Below, one piece after another: positions 1-8,968 of a stretch of 64,000 bases of DNA. Position numbers and translations under genes: made by a program. The stretch comes from Bacteroidaceae bacterium (GTDB taxonomy: Bacteria > Bacteroidota > Bacteroidia > Bacteroidales > Bacteroidaceae). The notes below the pieces were generated by a model, which was not told the DNA's origin, searched no databases, and saw only the letters and a list, made by a program, of their open reading frames with translations. Position 1 is the first letter of the stretch. Every line of letters starts with the position of its first letter. The DNA lies in assembly GCA_017526905.1 (NCBI GenBank), contig JAFXQT010000067.1, positions 1-64,000 of the forward strand, in the 5' to 3' direction.

Positions 1-28
1 GTCATTCATCATTCGTCATTCGTCATTC
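1..28 (-). repeat. 7-bp tandem repeat (AATGACN) at gene end
   Basis: Read on the minus strand this is four units of AATGAC plus one variable base, one of them with a C-to-T change, running off the left edge of the window. The stop codon of the thioredoxin gene lies inside the first unit. The same unit occurs at 40994-41041 on the plus strand, again containing a stop codon. Confidence 0.8.
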
Positions 29-1522
29 ACCAATGGCTTCCTTCACTTTTGCCAGGAAGGGCTGGGGGGCGAAGAAACCGACGAGCTTGTTGACCAGGGT
101 GCCATCGGGGCGCAGGATGAGCATGGTGGGGTAGGCGGAGATGCCGATGCGTTTGGCCAGTTCGGGGCCTTCGCCGCGTTCCATGTCGATTTGGGCGCTG
201 ACGAAACGGGCATTCATGTAGGTGCCTACTTCCTTCTGCGGGAAGGTTTGCTTGGCCAGCATCTTGCAGGGGCCGCACCAGGTGGTGTAGCCGTCGATGA
301 ACAGCAGTTTGTTCTCGGCTTTGGCCTTGGCAAGCAGCTCGTCGAAGCTGGCGGTGACGAAGGCGATGCCTCCTTCGGGAGCTGCCTCGCTGACGGGATG
401 GCGGATCTTGTCGGCCATGTCGCGATAGGCACGTGCCAACGAACTGCCCACGGCGGCAAACTGCGCCTGACGCTTGTCATAGTAGGCCAGGAGCTGCTGC
501 TGCTCGGCGGGGGTGGCATCGGGGAACTTCAGTGTGACATCGAGCATGTAGTACATCTGCCCGTCGTTGAGCTGCTGCAGGGCTTCGATGGTTTGTGGAT
601 AGAGGTGCTTGCCGTGCAGCTTGACGATGTTGTACAAGGCATAGCAGTAGTTGTCCTGCGGCAGTTGGGCCTTCTGCATGGCCATGTAGATGTTGAGCAG
701 GGCGTTCTCGTCGAAGGGCTTGTCGCCACCGGCATAGGCGTAGATGTCGTTGCCGTAGATGCGGGCGATGAGGTCGTTGACCTGTTCGGCACCGATGTTC
801 TTGTCGAAGGCGGCGCGGTTGGCAATGATGTACTGGAAGATGGGGTTGTCGGCCTGCTTCACATCCTTGCGGGCGAAGAGCCAGTTCTCGGGCCGAGCAT
901 AGTCCTTGGGCTGCAGTTGGCTGGTGTAGGCGGGTGCGATGCTGTTGAAGAGACTGTCTTGGGCGGCCATGTTCAGGGCGGTGAGGTAGTTGAGCAGGGT
1001 CTTTTTGGAGTGGTTGCCTTTTTCATAGGCCTCGCGGCTGCCGCGCAGGGATGTCTTGGGGTTGAGGGCCAATGCCACTTGCTGCTGAAAATCGGGCAGC
1101 TTGGCACCGCCCACGATGCGGTGTACAACCTGGCCGTCGGCATCCAGCACCAGGTAGTGGGCGAAGGTTTGTATGTCGTAGCGCTGGGCCAGATGGCGGT
1201 TGTCCGGCTGGGTGACGTCGGCAAACAGGCAGACGAAGTTCTTGTCCATCCAGTCGCAGAACTTCTGGTCGGAGAACACCTGGCCGTTCATGCCGTGGCA
1301 GGGGCGTGCCCAGTCGGCAAAGCAGTTGAAGAAGATGGGCTTGCCCGTTTGGCGTGCTTTGGAGAGCGCCTCTTCGAGGGTATATACGTACTTCATCTTG
1401 ACCAGTGCGGCCAGCGAGTCGCCATCGGGGTAGGTGCTGGGACCTTGCTGTGCATGGACAGGTGTGGCAGAAAGTGTTGTGAGGAGGAGTGCGCCAGCGG
1501 CGGCAATGAGTAGTTTCTTCAT
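23..1522 (-). CDS. secreted protein with two thioredoxin-like domains
   Basis: The product (499 aa) starts with a signal peptide (MKKLLIAAAGALLLTTLS, Ala-Gln cleavage region near residue 24). A thioredoxin fold at about residues 50-155 is followed by a helical middle of about 230 residues and a second thioredoxin fold at about 390-499. The second fold has an intact WCGPCK active site (W415) and a SAYPT cis-proline loop, so it can do dithiol-disulfide exchange. The first fold reads WARPC (residues 71-75), so its first active-site Cys is replaced by Ala. The longer start at 1555 was rejected because it precedes the signal peptide and lies in the promoter region. A terminator at 1634-1678 separates the gene from the upstream SusD gene, and a TACCTTTGC element lies at 1559-1567. 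Its role is inferred to be envelope redox or thiol handling; the substrate is unknown. Confidence 0.85.
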   Translation of the reverse strand: MKKLLIAAAGALLLTTLSATPVHAQQGPSTYPDGDSLAALVKMKYVYTLEEALSKARQTGKPIFFNCFADWARPCHGMNGQVFSDQKFCDWMDKNFVCLFADVTQPDNRHLAQRYDIQTFAHYLVLDADGQVVHRIVGGAKLPDFQQQVALALNPKTSLRGSREAYEKGNHSKKTLLNYLTALNMAAQDSLFNSIAPAYTSQLQPKDYARPENWLFARKDVKQADNPIFQYIIANRAAFDKNIGAEQVNDLIARIYGNDIYAYAGGDKPFDENALLNIYMAMQKAQLPQDNYCYALYNIVKLHGKHLYPQTIEALQQLNDGQMYYMLDVTLKFPDATPAEQQQLLAYYDKRQAQFAAVGSSLARAYRDMADKIRHPVSEAAPEGGIAFVTASFDELLAKAKAENKLLFIDGYTTWCGPCKMLAKQTFPQKEVGTYMNARFVSAQIDMERGEGPELAKRIGISAYPTMLILRPDGTLVNKLVGFFAPQPFLAKVKEAIGE

Positions 1523-1558
1523 TGTATAGGTGTTTAGTGTTAATATGCTTTTCAAGCG

Positions 1559-1567
1559 GCAAAGGTA
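1559..1567 (-). promoter_or_regulatory. Bacteroidetes -7 promoter element for the double-thioredoxin gene
   Basis: The minus strand reads TACCTTTGC, matching the TAnnTTTG -7 element, 37 bp before the chosen start. I see no good TTTG -33 box at the expected distance, so the promoter may be weak or activator dependent. Confidence 0.5.
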
Positions 1568-1633
1568 CTGCTTTAGTTTTGTGCAGCTGAGGCTTTAACA
1601 GAGATTAACGCGCAGCGTGTACAAGCGGTGTGT

Positions 1634-1678
1634 AAAAAGCCCGGCACGGTGTCGGTGCAGACACTCATGCCGGGCTTT
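1634..1678 (-). terminator. intrinsic terminator of the SusCD/fasciclin operon
   Basis: On the minus strand an 11-bp perfect stem (AAAGCCCGGCA with TGCCGGGCTTT) is followed by a run of five T. It lies 27 bp after the SusD stop codon and ahead of the thioredoxin promoter element, so the surface operon ends here. Confidence 0.85.
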
Positions 1679-1704
1679 GTGCGGTGTGACATATAGGTGA
1701 GCGC

Positions 1705-3771
1705 TTACTTGCTCATGCCTATCTGGTTCTTCCAGTTGAGGAACCACTTGTTGCGGTTGCTGAGCAGCCCCGTGAGCGTGGCGTCGCGCTGGCTGACCTT
1801 GTTGGCAAAGTAGCCGCTCTTGCCCCTGCGCTCGGCGCGGTAGGAGGCACGCACGAGGTCGCCGAAACGGTAGCCTTCGAAGCAGGTCTCCAGGGCCTGT
1901 TCCACATCGATGAGCGAGTCGAGCACGGCTATCTGCACGGGCTTGACCTGAGGCACGCCAATGGTGGCATACCACTCGTCGCAGGCGATGCTATAGTTGT
2001 TCAGCTCGATGGTGAACCAGCGTGCGTAGTGCTGGTTGAAGGTATCCACGGCGATGTTGAAGGCGCGGTTGGTGTCGAAGTCCTCGCGCACGGGGTAGGT
2101 CTCGCCGCTGATGGCGATGTACTGCACCATGCTGGTGTCGGGATAGACGGGATAGCCGGTGCTGTCGGCCGGTGCGTCGGTGCTGATGGGGTAGTAGCGC
2201 TCGTTGTAGGGCGTGTCGCCGCAGCCACGGCTGTGCAGGCCGATGTTGTATATGTTTACATCGTTGGTGTAGCTGACCTTGTTACCGTAGCTGTCGTAGT
2301 TGATGCTGGCACGGAACAGTTCAACGGGGAAGCTGAACTGCTGGATGTAGGCCGAGTCTGTGGCGTTGTTGCACTGCGACAGCACGTCGTGCTTGATGAT
2401 GTTGTCGTCAACACCCGTGGTGAGGATGGCCAGTGCGAACTTGGGGAAGCCGGCCATGTTCAGCGCCTCGGCCAAGCGCAGATAGACCTGACCGGTGCGG
2501 TAGAGGGTGACGTTGGTCTGGTCGATCTTGCGGATGCTGCTGATGACGCGGTTCTGGAGGTTGACGGTCTGGTTGCGCTCCTCGAAGTTGGCATCCATGC
2601 GGAGGTCGCCCATCAGGTGTTGTGACAGTTGCTCGTCGGTGAAGGAGCCTTCCTCAACATAATATACCTGGCTGCCCACATAGGCGCAGTACTCCTGGCT
2701 GTCGCTGTAGTCCCAGCAGGGTGTGCTGGGCTCGAAGCTGCTCTCGATGAGCTCGCCGGAGGCATCGTCATAGCTGGAGGCATAGAGCTTGCGCAGCAGG
2801 TTGTACTGGCCATCGGCTGCCATGGAGTCCATGGGGATGATGGAGAGCACCTCGCGGCCTTGACTGGTGTTGTTGAAAGCACCCATGTAGGAGGTTTGGC
2901 GCATGTTCATGGTGCCCTGCTTCACTGCATCGTCGCCCCACGTGCTACGGTAACCGGTTGTGGTGCGGCTGTAGGGCTTGTAGCCCTGATTCCAGAAGAT
3001 GAAGCTGTAGTAGCTGAGTGCTGCCTGACGGGCGTCGGCTTCGCTGCCGGTGATGCTGGCGCGCCACAGGTAGAGGTCGCCACGGATCAGGTCCAGAGGC
3101 ACCACGCAGATGTAGGGGTTGGCCGAACCCTTGTCGTAGGTGGTGTGCCGGGGGTAGGAGTAGTTGGGGTTGTTGATCTGCAGGGGCAGTGCGGCCAGGT
3201 CGTTGATGAAGTAGTCGCAGATGCCTTGCAGGTCCACCTTCTGGTGCTTGTCCAGGCTGGCGTCCAACTCGGAGAGGATGGGGTCGGTGACCAAGGGGAT
3301 GTTGCCTCCGTAGATCTGGCCCAACTGCAGGTACACCCATGCACGGATGGCGCGCACGGCATCCTTCTCGTGCTTGAAGATGTAGCGGTTCTGGTTGTTC
3401 TTGAGCGAGTCGTCGGCGTGAGCCAGGAAGAAGTTGCAGTTGTTGATGATGGCGTAGTAGTCGCGCGGGTCGTTATAGACGTTGTCGTCATCGCAGGCGA
3501 AGTTGGCAATCTCCTTGATGTCGGCATTGGCGTTCTCGCGCACATTGACCAGGTCGCCGCGCAGTTCGCCCAGCAGGTTGGTCCGCACGGCTATCTTCTG
3601 TAACTGATAGAGGATGCCGGTGTAGGAATTGACAGTGTCGCCGGCGTTGACCAGGTGGTTCTTGTCGCCATAGACCACGTTCTCATTGCCCTTGTCCAGC
3701 ATGTCGCTGCACGCGGTGGTGAGTGCAGCGCCGGCCAAGGCCATCAGTAGGGGAAATATATACTTTTTCAT
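1705..3771 (-). CDS. SusD/RagB-family surface lipoprotein (second pair)
   Basis: This is a 688-aa lipoprotein with lipobox TTAC (C21) followed by SDMLD. The acidic residues after the Cys fit the Bacteroidetes surface-export signal. The body is the helical TPR-type SusD/RagB fold, with the family-type C-terminal stretch YRFGDLVRASYRAERRGKSG followed by a GLLSNRNKWFLNWKNQIG end. Such proteins cap a TonB-dependent SusC barrel and bind the nutrient. At 688 aa it is longer than the usual 500-600. It is the last gene of the operon, 21 bp after its SusC partner and just before an intrinsic terminator. The ligand cannot be predicted, and no enzyme in the operon suggests a glycan. Confidence 0.88.
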   Translation of the reverse strand: MKKYIFPLLMALAGAALTTACSDMLDKGNENVVYGDKNHLVNAGDTVNSYTGILYQLQKIAVRTNLLGELRGDLVNVRENANADIKEIANFACDDDNVYNDPRDYYAIINNCNFFLAHADDSLKNNQNRYIFKHEKDAVRAIRAWVYLQLGQIYGGNIPLVTDPILSELDASLDKHQKVDLQGICDYFINDLAALPLQINNPNYSYPRHTTYDKGSANPYICVVPLDLIRGDLYLWRASITGSEADARQAALSYYSFIFWNQGYKPYSRTTTGYRSTWGDDAVKQGTMNMRQTSYMGAFNNTSQGREVLSIIPMDSMAADGQYNLLRKLYASSYDDASGELIESSFEPSTPCWDYSDSQEYCAYVGSQVYYVEEGSFTDEQLSQHLMGDLRMDANFEERNQTVNLQNRVISSIRKIDQTNVTLYRTGQVYLRLAEALNMAGFPKFALAILTTGVDDNIIKHDVLSQCNNATDSAYIQQFSFPVELFRASINYDSYGNKVSYTNDVNIYNIGLHSRGCGDTPYNERYYPISTDAPADSTGYPVYPDTSMVQYIAISGETYPVREDFDTNRAFNIAVDTFNQHYARWFTIELNNYSIACDEWYATIGVPQVKPVQIAVLDSLIDVEQALETCFEGYRFGDLVRASYRAERRGKSGYFANKVSQRDATLTGLLSNRNKWFLNWKNQIGMSK

Positions 3772-3792
3772 AGTGTTACTTGGTTTTGCGCA

Positions 3793-6700
3793 TTAGAGGT
3801 TGATCTTCACACCGAGGTTGAACGAGCGTCCGGCGCCCAGGAAGCCGCGGTCGATGCCTTGCATCAGCACGCTGTTGCCCATGGAGAACTCGGGGTCGGC
3901 GCCCAGGTACTTGGTCAGCGTGAACACGTTGTTGGCACGTGCCCACACGGTGATGCCCTGGATATACACGTTGTTGATGGGCAGCTTGTAGCTGAGGGTG
4001 ATGTTCTTCAGGCGCAGGTAGGAGCCGTCCTCGATCCAGCGGTCGGAGAAGGCGCTGTTGCCCATGGGGTCGCCATAGGTGGCCTGTGGGATGTCGGTGA
4101 CCTGGCCCTCATAGCTCCAGCGGCGCAGCATGGCCGTGGTCTGGTTCATGAAGCGGCTGCCGCTCTCCAGCTGCTGGCGGTTGTAGTTGTACACGTCGCC
4201 ACCGAGGCTGTAGTTGAAGCCCACATCGAGGCGCAGGCCCTTGTAGCTGAGGCTGGTGAAGATGTTTCCGTAGATGTCGGGGTTGGCATCGCCGATGACG
4301 GTGCGGTCGGCATCGTTGATCTCGCCGTTGCCGTCGCGGTCCACGTATTTCACGTCGCCGGCACCGAAGTAGTGCTTGGTGGTGCCGTTGGCATCGAGGC
4401 GGTAGAGCCCGTCGCGAGCAGCCTCCTCGGAGGTGGCATAGACGATGGTGCCGTTGTCGGTGTTGGCGGTCTTGAGGCCGTAGAAGGTGTTGATGGCCGA
4501 ACCAATCTCGCTGCGCACGGTAGCGCCCAGGATCTGGTTATCGACATACTGCTGGTTGTCGGGCAGGGCGGTGAGTTTGTTCACATAGTGGCCCATGCTG
4601 GCACCCACGCTCCAGTTCCACTTGTTGCCGGAGATGAGGTGTGCGTTCACACTCACGTCGAAGCCTTGGTTCTCGAGGCTGCCGCCGTTGCTCCAGTTCT
4701 GCTTGATACCGCTCAGGAAGGAGAGTTCGCGCAGGGTGAGCAGGTTGTCGGTGCGGGAGTAGAAGTAGTTGAAGGCTGCGGAGAGTCGGTTGTTGAGGAA
4801 GTTGCCCTCGATGCCGGCATTGAAGCGCTTGGTGGTCTCCCACTGCAGCTCGGTGTTGCCGATGTTCTCCAGCACAAGGCTGGGCACGGTGGTCAGGAAC
4901 ACGTGGCTGGCAAAGTAGGTGCGGCTGGCGTCGTAGGTGAGGTCGTCGTTACCGCTCATGCCGAAGCCGGCGCTGAGTTTGAGGTAATCGATGCCCTGCA
5001 CGTCGAACCACGACTCGTTGGTCATGACCCATGCGCCCTGGATGGAGGGGAAGAGGCCCCAGCGCACGCCGCCCAGCTTGATGCCGTCCTTGGCATCGCG
5101 GCCGAACTGGCTGTTGGTGTCCATGCTCAGGTCGGCCTGGAGGAAGTAGCGGTTCTTCCAGTTGTACTTGGCCTGTGCATACCAGGTGAGGGTGGTCCAC
5201 TGCTCGTTGGAGCCTTCGGCCAGCTTGTTGATGGCGTCGTTGATGTAGGGCTTCTTATCGCTACCGGTGTTGTAACCGCTCTGCTGGTTGCTGCTGAAGT
5301 CCTGGTTCATGAAGCGGAAGCCGCCCAGCAACTGGATGTTGTGCGCGTTGTAGGTGTTCTTCCATTCCACACGGGTGTCGCTGGTCACGCTGTTGCTCTT
5401 GCCATAGAGCGAGCCGATCTCGTTCTCGACGGTGGCCTGGAGCTTGGTCACGTAGTAGGAGGGCACGCCGTTGAGGGGCACGTAGTACTTCTCGTTGGTG
5501 TTGATGAGCGTGTAGTTGAACAGGGTGCTGAAGCGCAGGTGCTTGTTGGGACGCCAGTCGGGTGTCACGGACAGGGTGACGAAGGAGTTGTCGAAGTAGT
5601 TCTTGTTCTCGTCGGCACCGTACTCGTTGATGCAGGAGGGGTTGGCCAGGCGCCAGTTGGCGCGGGCCATGGTGCTGACCTCGTTCAGGTAGTCCTCGTC
5701 GGCAATGTCCAGGTGTGCCTTGTTGATCTGTCCCAGCGCGTAGGTGTAGGGGCTGAGCATGGGGCTCTTGGCCGAAGCCAGGAAGTTGGTGGAGGTGACG
5801 GTGCGTGCATCGTAGCCTTCGGGGGCACCCATGTCGAGCAGCTTGCGCGTGGTATTGGTGAAGGCGGCATCGAAGCGGAAGCCCACGTAGTCGCTGATCT
5901 TCGCGTCGGTGTTGAAGCGCACGTTCAGACGGTTCATGTTGTTCTGCTTGATGGTCTCGTTGGCACGGGTATAGCCTAAGGAGAGCATGTAGTTGGCCAC
6001 GTCGTCGCCGCCCTGGATGCTCAGGCCGTAGTTCTGGGTGATGGCCTGTTGATAGACCTCGTCGGCCCAGTCGGTGTTGTTGGCATATTTGTTGGCCCAG
6101 AATTCGGAGTTGAGGAACTTGAACTTCTGTGCCAGCGTGCCGGTGCTCTGAAGCAGGCCGGAGGCGTAGGTCTTGTACTGCGGGCCGTTCATCACGTCGA
6201 TCTGGCGGGGCAGCAGTTCCACGCCCACTTGTGCGATGGCGTCGATGCGGGTGGCCAGCGAGCGGTTGCGCTTGGTCTTTACGATGACTACGCCATTGGC
6301 GCCGCGCGAGCCATAGAGGGCCGTTCCGTTGCGCATCACCTCAACGCTCTCGATATCGTTCACGTTGATGTTGGTAAGCACGTTGTTGAAGAAGCCCGAG
6401 TGGAGCATCTCGCGCGAGTACTGCATGTCGGTGATGACACCATCGATGACCACCAGCGGCTGGGTGTTGCTGTTCAGGCTGTTCACGCCGCCTATCTGCA
6501 TGTAGGTGCCGGCGCCGCTAACATTGGTGTGCTGTATGGAGCGCACCTGCGCGCTGAGCTGGTCCTCGATCTCGTTGGTGATGTTCACGGCGTTGGTGTG
6601 GTCGAAGTTGCCGATGCGACCGTGGCCCATCACGTTATCGTCGTCGTGATAGCGTGCCTGTGCGGCTTCGCTCTGCATGACGATGTCGCGCAGCTTTCCG

Positions 6701-7044
6701 CTCTTGTTCAGGCCCACGCGCACTTTGTTATAGCCGGGGATGGTCACGTCCAGCGCCGATGCGTAGAGGGGCACGTTCACCTTGAAGGAGCCGTCCTCCT
6801 CGGTCAGGCAGGAGTAGCCCTCGCCGGCCGTGGACTGCACCAGCACGCCTGCCAGCGGTGCATGGTCCTGCTGGCTGACGACGCGGCCTGTGATCTCGCG
6901 GGTAGGTTCTACCTTCTTGGCTTTGCGCTGTATTCTAACCACATTAGTGTCAGCTACGGCTTCGTCGTCATCTTCATATTGGGCGAAGCCGGCCACAGGG
7001 ATGGCCAGGAGTAGCGACATAAGAAATATCGTTGTACTTTTCAT
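3793..7044 (-). CDS. SusC/RagA-family TonB-dependent outer-membrane receptor (second pair)
   Basis: This 1083-aa protein has a signal peptide ending around AGFAQ and then a carboxypeptidase-D-like regulatory domain (EITGRVVSQQDHAPLAGV, about residues 50-120). Next come a plug with LVVIDGVITDM and YGSRGANGVVIVKT, and a C-terminal beta barrel ending in FNLGVKINL. There is no N-terminal STN signalling domain, so direct control of an ECF sigma factor is not expected. The start codon overlaps the stop of the upstream fasciclin gene by one base (TAATG), which indicates translational coupling. With the following SusD gene it forms the import pair; energy would come from TonB-ExbBD encoded elsewhere. 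Confidence 0.93.
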   Translation of the reverse strand: MKSTTIFLMSLLLAIPVAGFAQYEDDDEAVADTNVVRIQRKAKKVEPTREITGRVVSQQDHAPLAGVLVQSTAGEGYSCLTEEDGSFKVNVPLYASALDVTIPGYNKVRVGLNKSGKLRDIVMQSEAAQARYHDDDNVMGHGRIGNFDHTNAVNITNEIEDQLSAQVRSIQHTNVSGAGTYMQIGGVNSLNSNTQPLVVIDGVITDMQYSREMLHSGFFNNVLTNINVNDIESVEVMRNGTALYGSRGANGVVIVKTKRNRSLATRIDAIAQVGVELLPRQIDVMNGPQYKTYASGLLQSTGTLAQKFKFLNSEFWANKYANNTDWADEVYQQAITQNYGLSIQGGDDVANYMLSLGYTRANETIKQNNMNRLNVRFNTDAKISDYVGFRFDAAFTNTTRKLLDMGAPEGYDARTVTSTNFLASAKSPMLSPYTYALGQINKAHLDIADEDYLNEVSTMARANWRLANPSCINEYGADENKNYFDNSFVTLSVTPDWRPNKHLRFSTLFNYTLINTNEKYYVPLNGVPSYYVTKLQATVENEIGSLYGKSNSVTSDTRVEWKNTYNAHNIQLLGGFRFMNQDFSSNQQSGYNTGSDKKPYINDAINKLAEGSNEQWTTLTWYAQAKYNWKNRYFLQADLSMDTNSQFGRDAKDGIKLGGVRWGLFPSIQGAWVMTNESWFDVQGIDYLKLSAGFGMSGNDDLTYDASRTYFASHVFLTTVPSLVLENIGNTELQWETTKRFNAGIEGNFLNNRLSAAFNYFYSRTDNLLTLRELSFLSGIKQNWSNGGSLENQGFDVSVNAHLISGNKWNWSVGASMGHYVNKLTALPDNQQYVDNQILGATVRSEIGSAINTFYGLKTANTDNGTIVYATSEEAARDGLYRLDANGTTKHYFGAGDVKYVDRDGNGEINDADRTVIGDANPDIYGNIFTSLSYKGLRLDVGFNYSLGGDVYNYNRQQLESGSRFMNQTTAMLRRWSYEGQVTDIPQATYGDPMGNSAFSDRWIEDGSYLRLKNITLSYKLPINNVYIQGITVWARANNVFTLTKYLGADPEFSMGNSVLMQGIDRGFLGAGRSFNLGVKINL

Positions 7045-8936
7045 TAGTTCTGATAATCGTTAAGGTCAGACAAATCGAAGTTCTTGGCTTCCTCCTCCGT
7101 GTCGAAGGGGATGTAGATGAGACGGTTGATGCGCAACTTGTTGGTCCACGTCTTGAGCTGCGACGAGCGCACGCTGGTGATGATGCGGTAGCGCATGGTG
7201 TACTCGTCCGTCAGTCCGAAGGAACTGAAGGTGGTGGGTCGTGCGATGTCGATAGGTACGATGCACACCTTGTTGGGGATGGTCTTGAAGTACTTGCCGC
7301 CGTCCTTGTACTGTTCGGCCTGTGCCGGCACGTCCAGCGCGGTGCCCCATGAGGCGGGGTAGTTCACGTCCTCGTTGGGGTTGTCGGCATTGTTCTTGCG
7401 GGTGCGCGGCTTGTCCAGGCGCTCCATGTAATACACCTGGAAGCGGGTGGGCAGCGTGTCCTGCGGATTGGCAAAGTCGGCGTCGGTGAAGCCTGCAATG
7501 GCCGGGCACATCACGGCATAGACGTTGTAGTACACGCCCGAGAAGGTGCTGGGCAGCTCGTAGTAGATCTCGGCATTACCGGTGGTGGTGATGCTGGCTA
7601 TCTCGAGGAAAGACTTGTTCTTGATCTGCTCGTTCCAACGGATGGTCTCGTAACTGCCTTCCAAGTATTCGAAGCCGGTTTCCTCGTCGGTCACCAACTG
7701 GTTGTGCCACACCAGGGTGCTGTCAGGCACGGCGCGTGTGGTGATGTTCTGCTGCTGCACGCCCTGGCCCTTTTCGTCCTGCGGAATCCAGTAGTAGTTG
7801 CCGCGGTTGGCCATGATGTAGCGTGCGTAGGTCAGCGTCTTGCGCGGGTCGATGCGGCCCTCGGTGTCCTTCATCACGCGGCCGTTGGAGCAGCCGGCGG
7901 TGTCCAGTCCGTTGTAGATACCCTCGGCATCCCAGGGGCGCTCGAACATGTTCAGGCCGTAGAAGCCGGTGAAGTTCACGTACTGCGTGTTGGTAACCGA
8001 GTCGGTCTCATGCCGTTTGGTGGTGTTGTTGGTGCGGTTGTTGAAGGTGAGGCCGCGGAAGATGGCGCGGCGGGTGTTGAGCACCTGCATGGAGTCGCGG
8101 TGGTTCACCGTGCTGATGTAGTTGAAGTACTTGTTGAACTGCTCGTACTGCCGTTTCCACACCTCGTTGGTGGGAGCCATGAAGGTGTAGCTGGAGTCCT
8201 CGCGGTGGATGTAGGCGCCGAACTGGCCCAGCAGTTCGTTGCTCAGGTCCATCACGGAGTCGGCATACACGGTCAGGCCGAGGCTGTCCAGACCCATCTG
8301 CACGGACTGGTTTTCGTTCAGTTCGTACTTGTCGTAGGCTTTGATGAAGCTGGCCACGGAGTCGAACTCCTCGTGCAGTTCCAGGTATTCGCGGATGTTG
8401 GGGTGGAAGGTCACCTCTTCGCCCACCTTATAGAAGATACCGTTGCTGGCGGGGCTGTTGCTCACCAGGAAGTTCTTGCCGTCGATGGCGGTCTTGGTCA
8501 GGTCCAGGTATTTGCCGTTGAGCATCTTGATGGTGGTGTCGCGCAGGCTCTTGCTCACGCTGTTGTTGTACAGGGCCATGTGGTTCCTGACGAACTGTTT
8601 GATGATGGTGTTGTCCTCATCCTTGATGCCCTGTGCTTTCTCTGCCTGATAGGCGGCGATGAGCTCGTTGGCGCGTGCCTCGCTGATGACGGGTGCCCAG
8701 ATCGTGAGCGTCTGCGGTGAGCCGAGCACCTTGTCGTAGCCGGTGGCCCGGAGCACTTTCAGGTAGTTGGCCAGCGAAGCGTCGCTCTCCACCTGGGCCA
8801 GCAGTGACGGTGCATCCACCGTGCTGGCTATGTCGCCGCCGTTATAGTGCTCATCCCATGTGTCGCTGCAGGCAGGCAGCCCCAGAAGGGCCACGCCTGC
8901 GAGCAGTGCACTGAAATAGTTGCTATACTTTTTCAT
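7044..8936 (-). CDS. fasciclin (FAS1)-domain surface lipoprotein, 630 aa
   Basis: Lipobox LPAC (C23) is followed by SDTWDEH, consistent with surface export. Two FAS1-like modules are visible. The first is at about residues 35-200 (SLANYLKVLRATGYDKVLG ... QTLTIWAP ... NGIFYKVGE). The second is at about 200-340 (SVASFIKAYDKYEL ... YTFMAPTNEVWKRQYEQF). The C-terminal half is beta rich with no recognised family. FAS1 domains usually mediate adhesion or protein and glycan binding. Its stop overlaps the SusC start (TAATG), so this lipoprotein is made in step with the receptor. Either adhesin or extra binding subunit of the transporter is possible. Confidence 0.82.
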   Translation of the reverse strand: MKKYSNYFSALLAGVALLGLPACSDTWDEHYNGGDIASTVDAPSLLAQVESDASLANYLKVLRATGYDKVLGSPQTLTIWAPVISEARANELIAAYQAEKAQGIKDEDNTIIKQFVRNHMALYNNSVSKSLRDTTIKMLNGKYLDLTKTAIDGKNFLVSNSPASNGIFYKVGEEVTFHPNIREYLELHEEFDSVASFIKAYDKYELNENQSVQMGLDSLGLTVYADSVMDLSNELLGQFGAYIHREDSSYTFMAPTNEVWKRQYEQFNKYFNYISTVNHRDSMQVLNTRRAIFRGLTFNNRTNNTTKRHETDSVTNTQYVNFTGFYGLNMFERPWDAEGIYNGLDTAGCSNGRVMKDTEGRIDPRKTLTYARYIMANRGNYYWIPQDEKGQGVQQQNITTRAVPDSTLVWHNQLVTDEETGFEYLEGSYETIRWNEQIKNKSFLEIASITTTGNAEIYYELPSTFSGVYYNVYAVMCPAIAGFTDADFANPQDTLPTRFQVYYMERLDKPRTRKNNADNPNEDVNYPASWGTALDVPAQAEQYKDGGKYFKTIPNKVCIVPIDIARPTTFSSFGLTDEYTMRYRIITSVRSSQLKTWTNKLRINRLIYIPFDTEEEAKNFDLSDLNDYQN

Positions 8937-8968
8937 ATTCGAAGTCTGTTTGAATAGTCGTTGATGAA

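Noticed and set aside
3859..5979. A 706-codon open frame antisense to the second SusC gene
   Set aside because: Its translation is rich in Val, Gly, Ala and His in the way expected from the reverse of GC-rich coding DNA. It has no domain, signal or start context. Similar shadows lie opposite nearly every long gene here.
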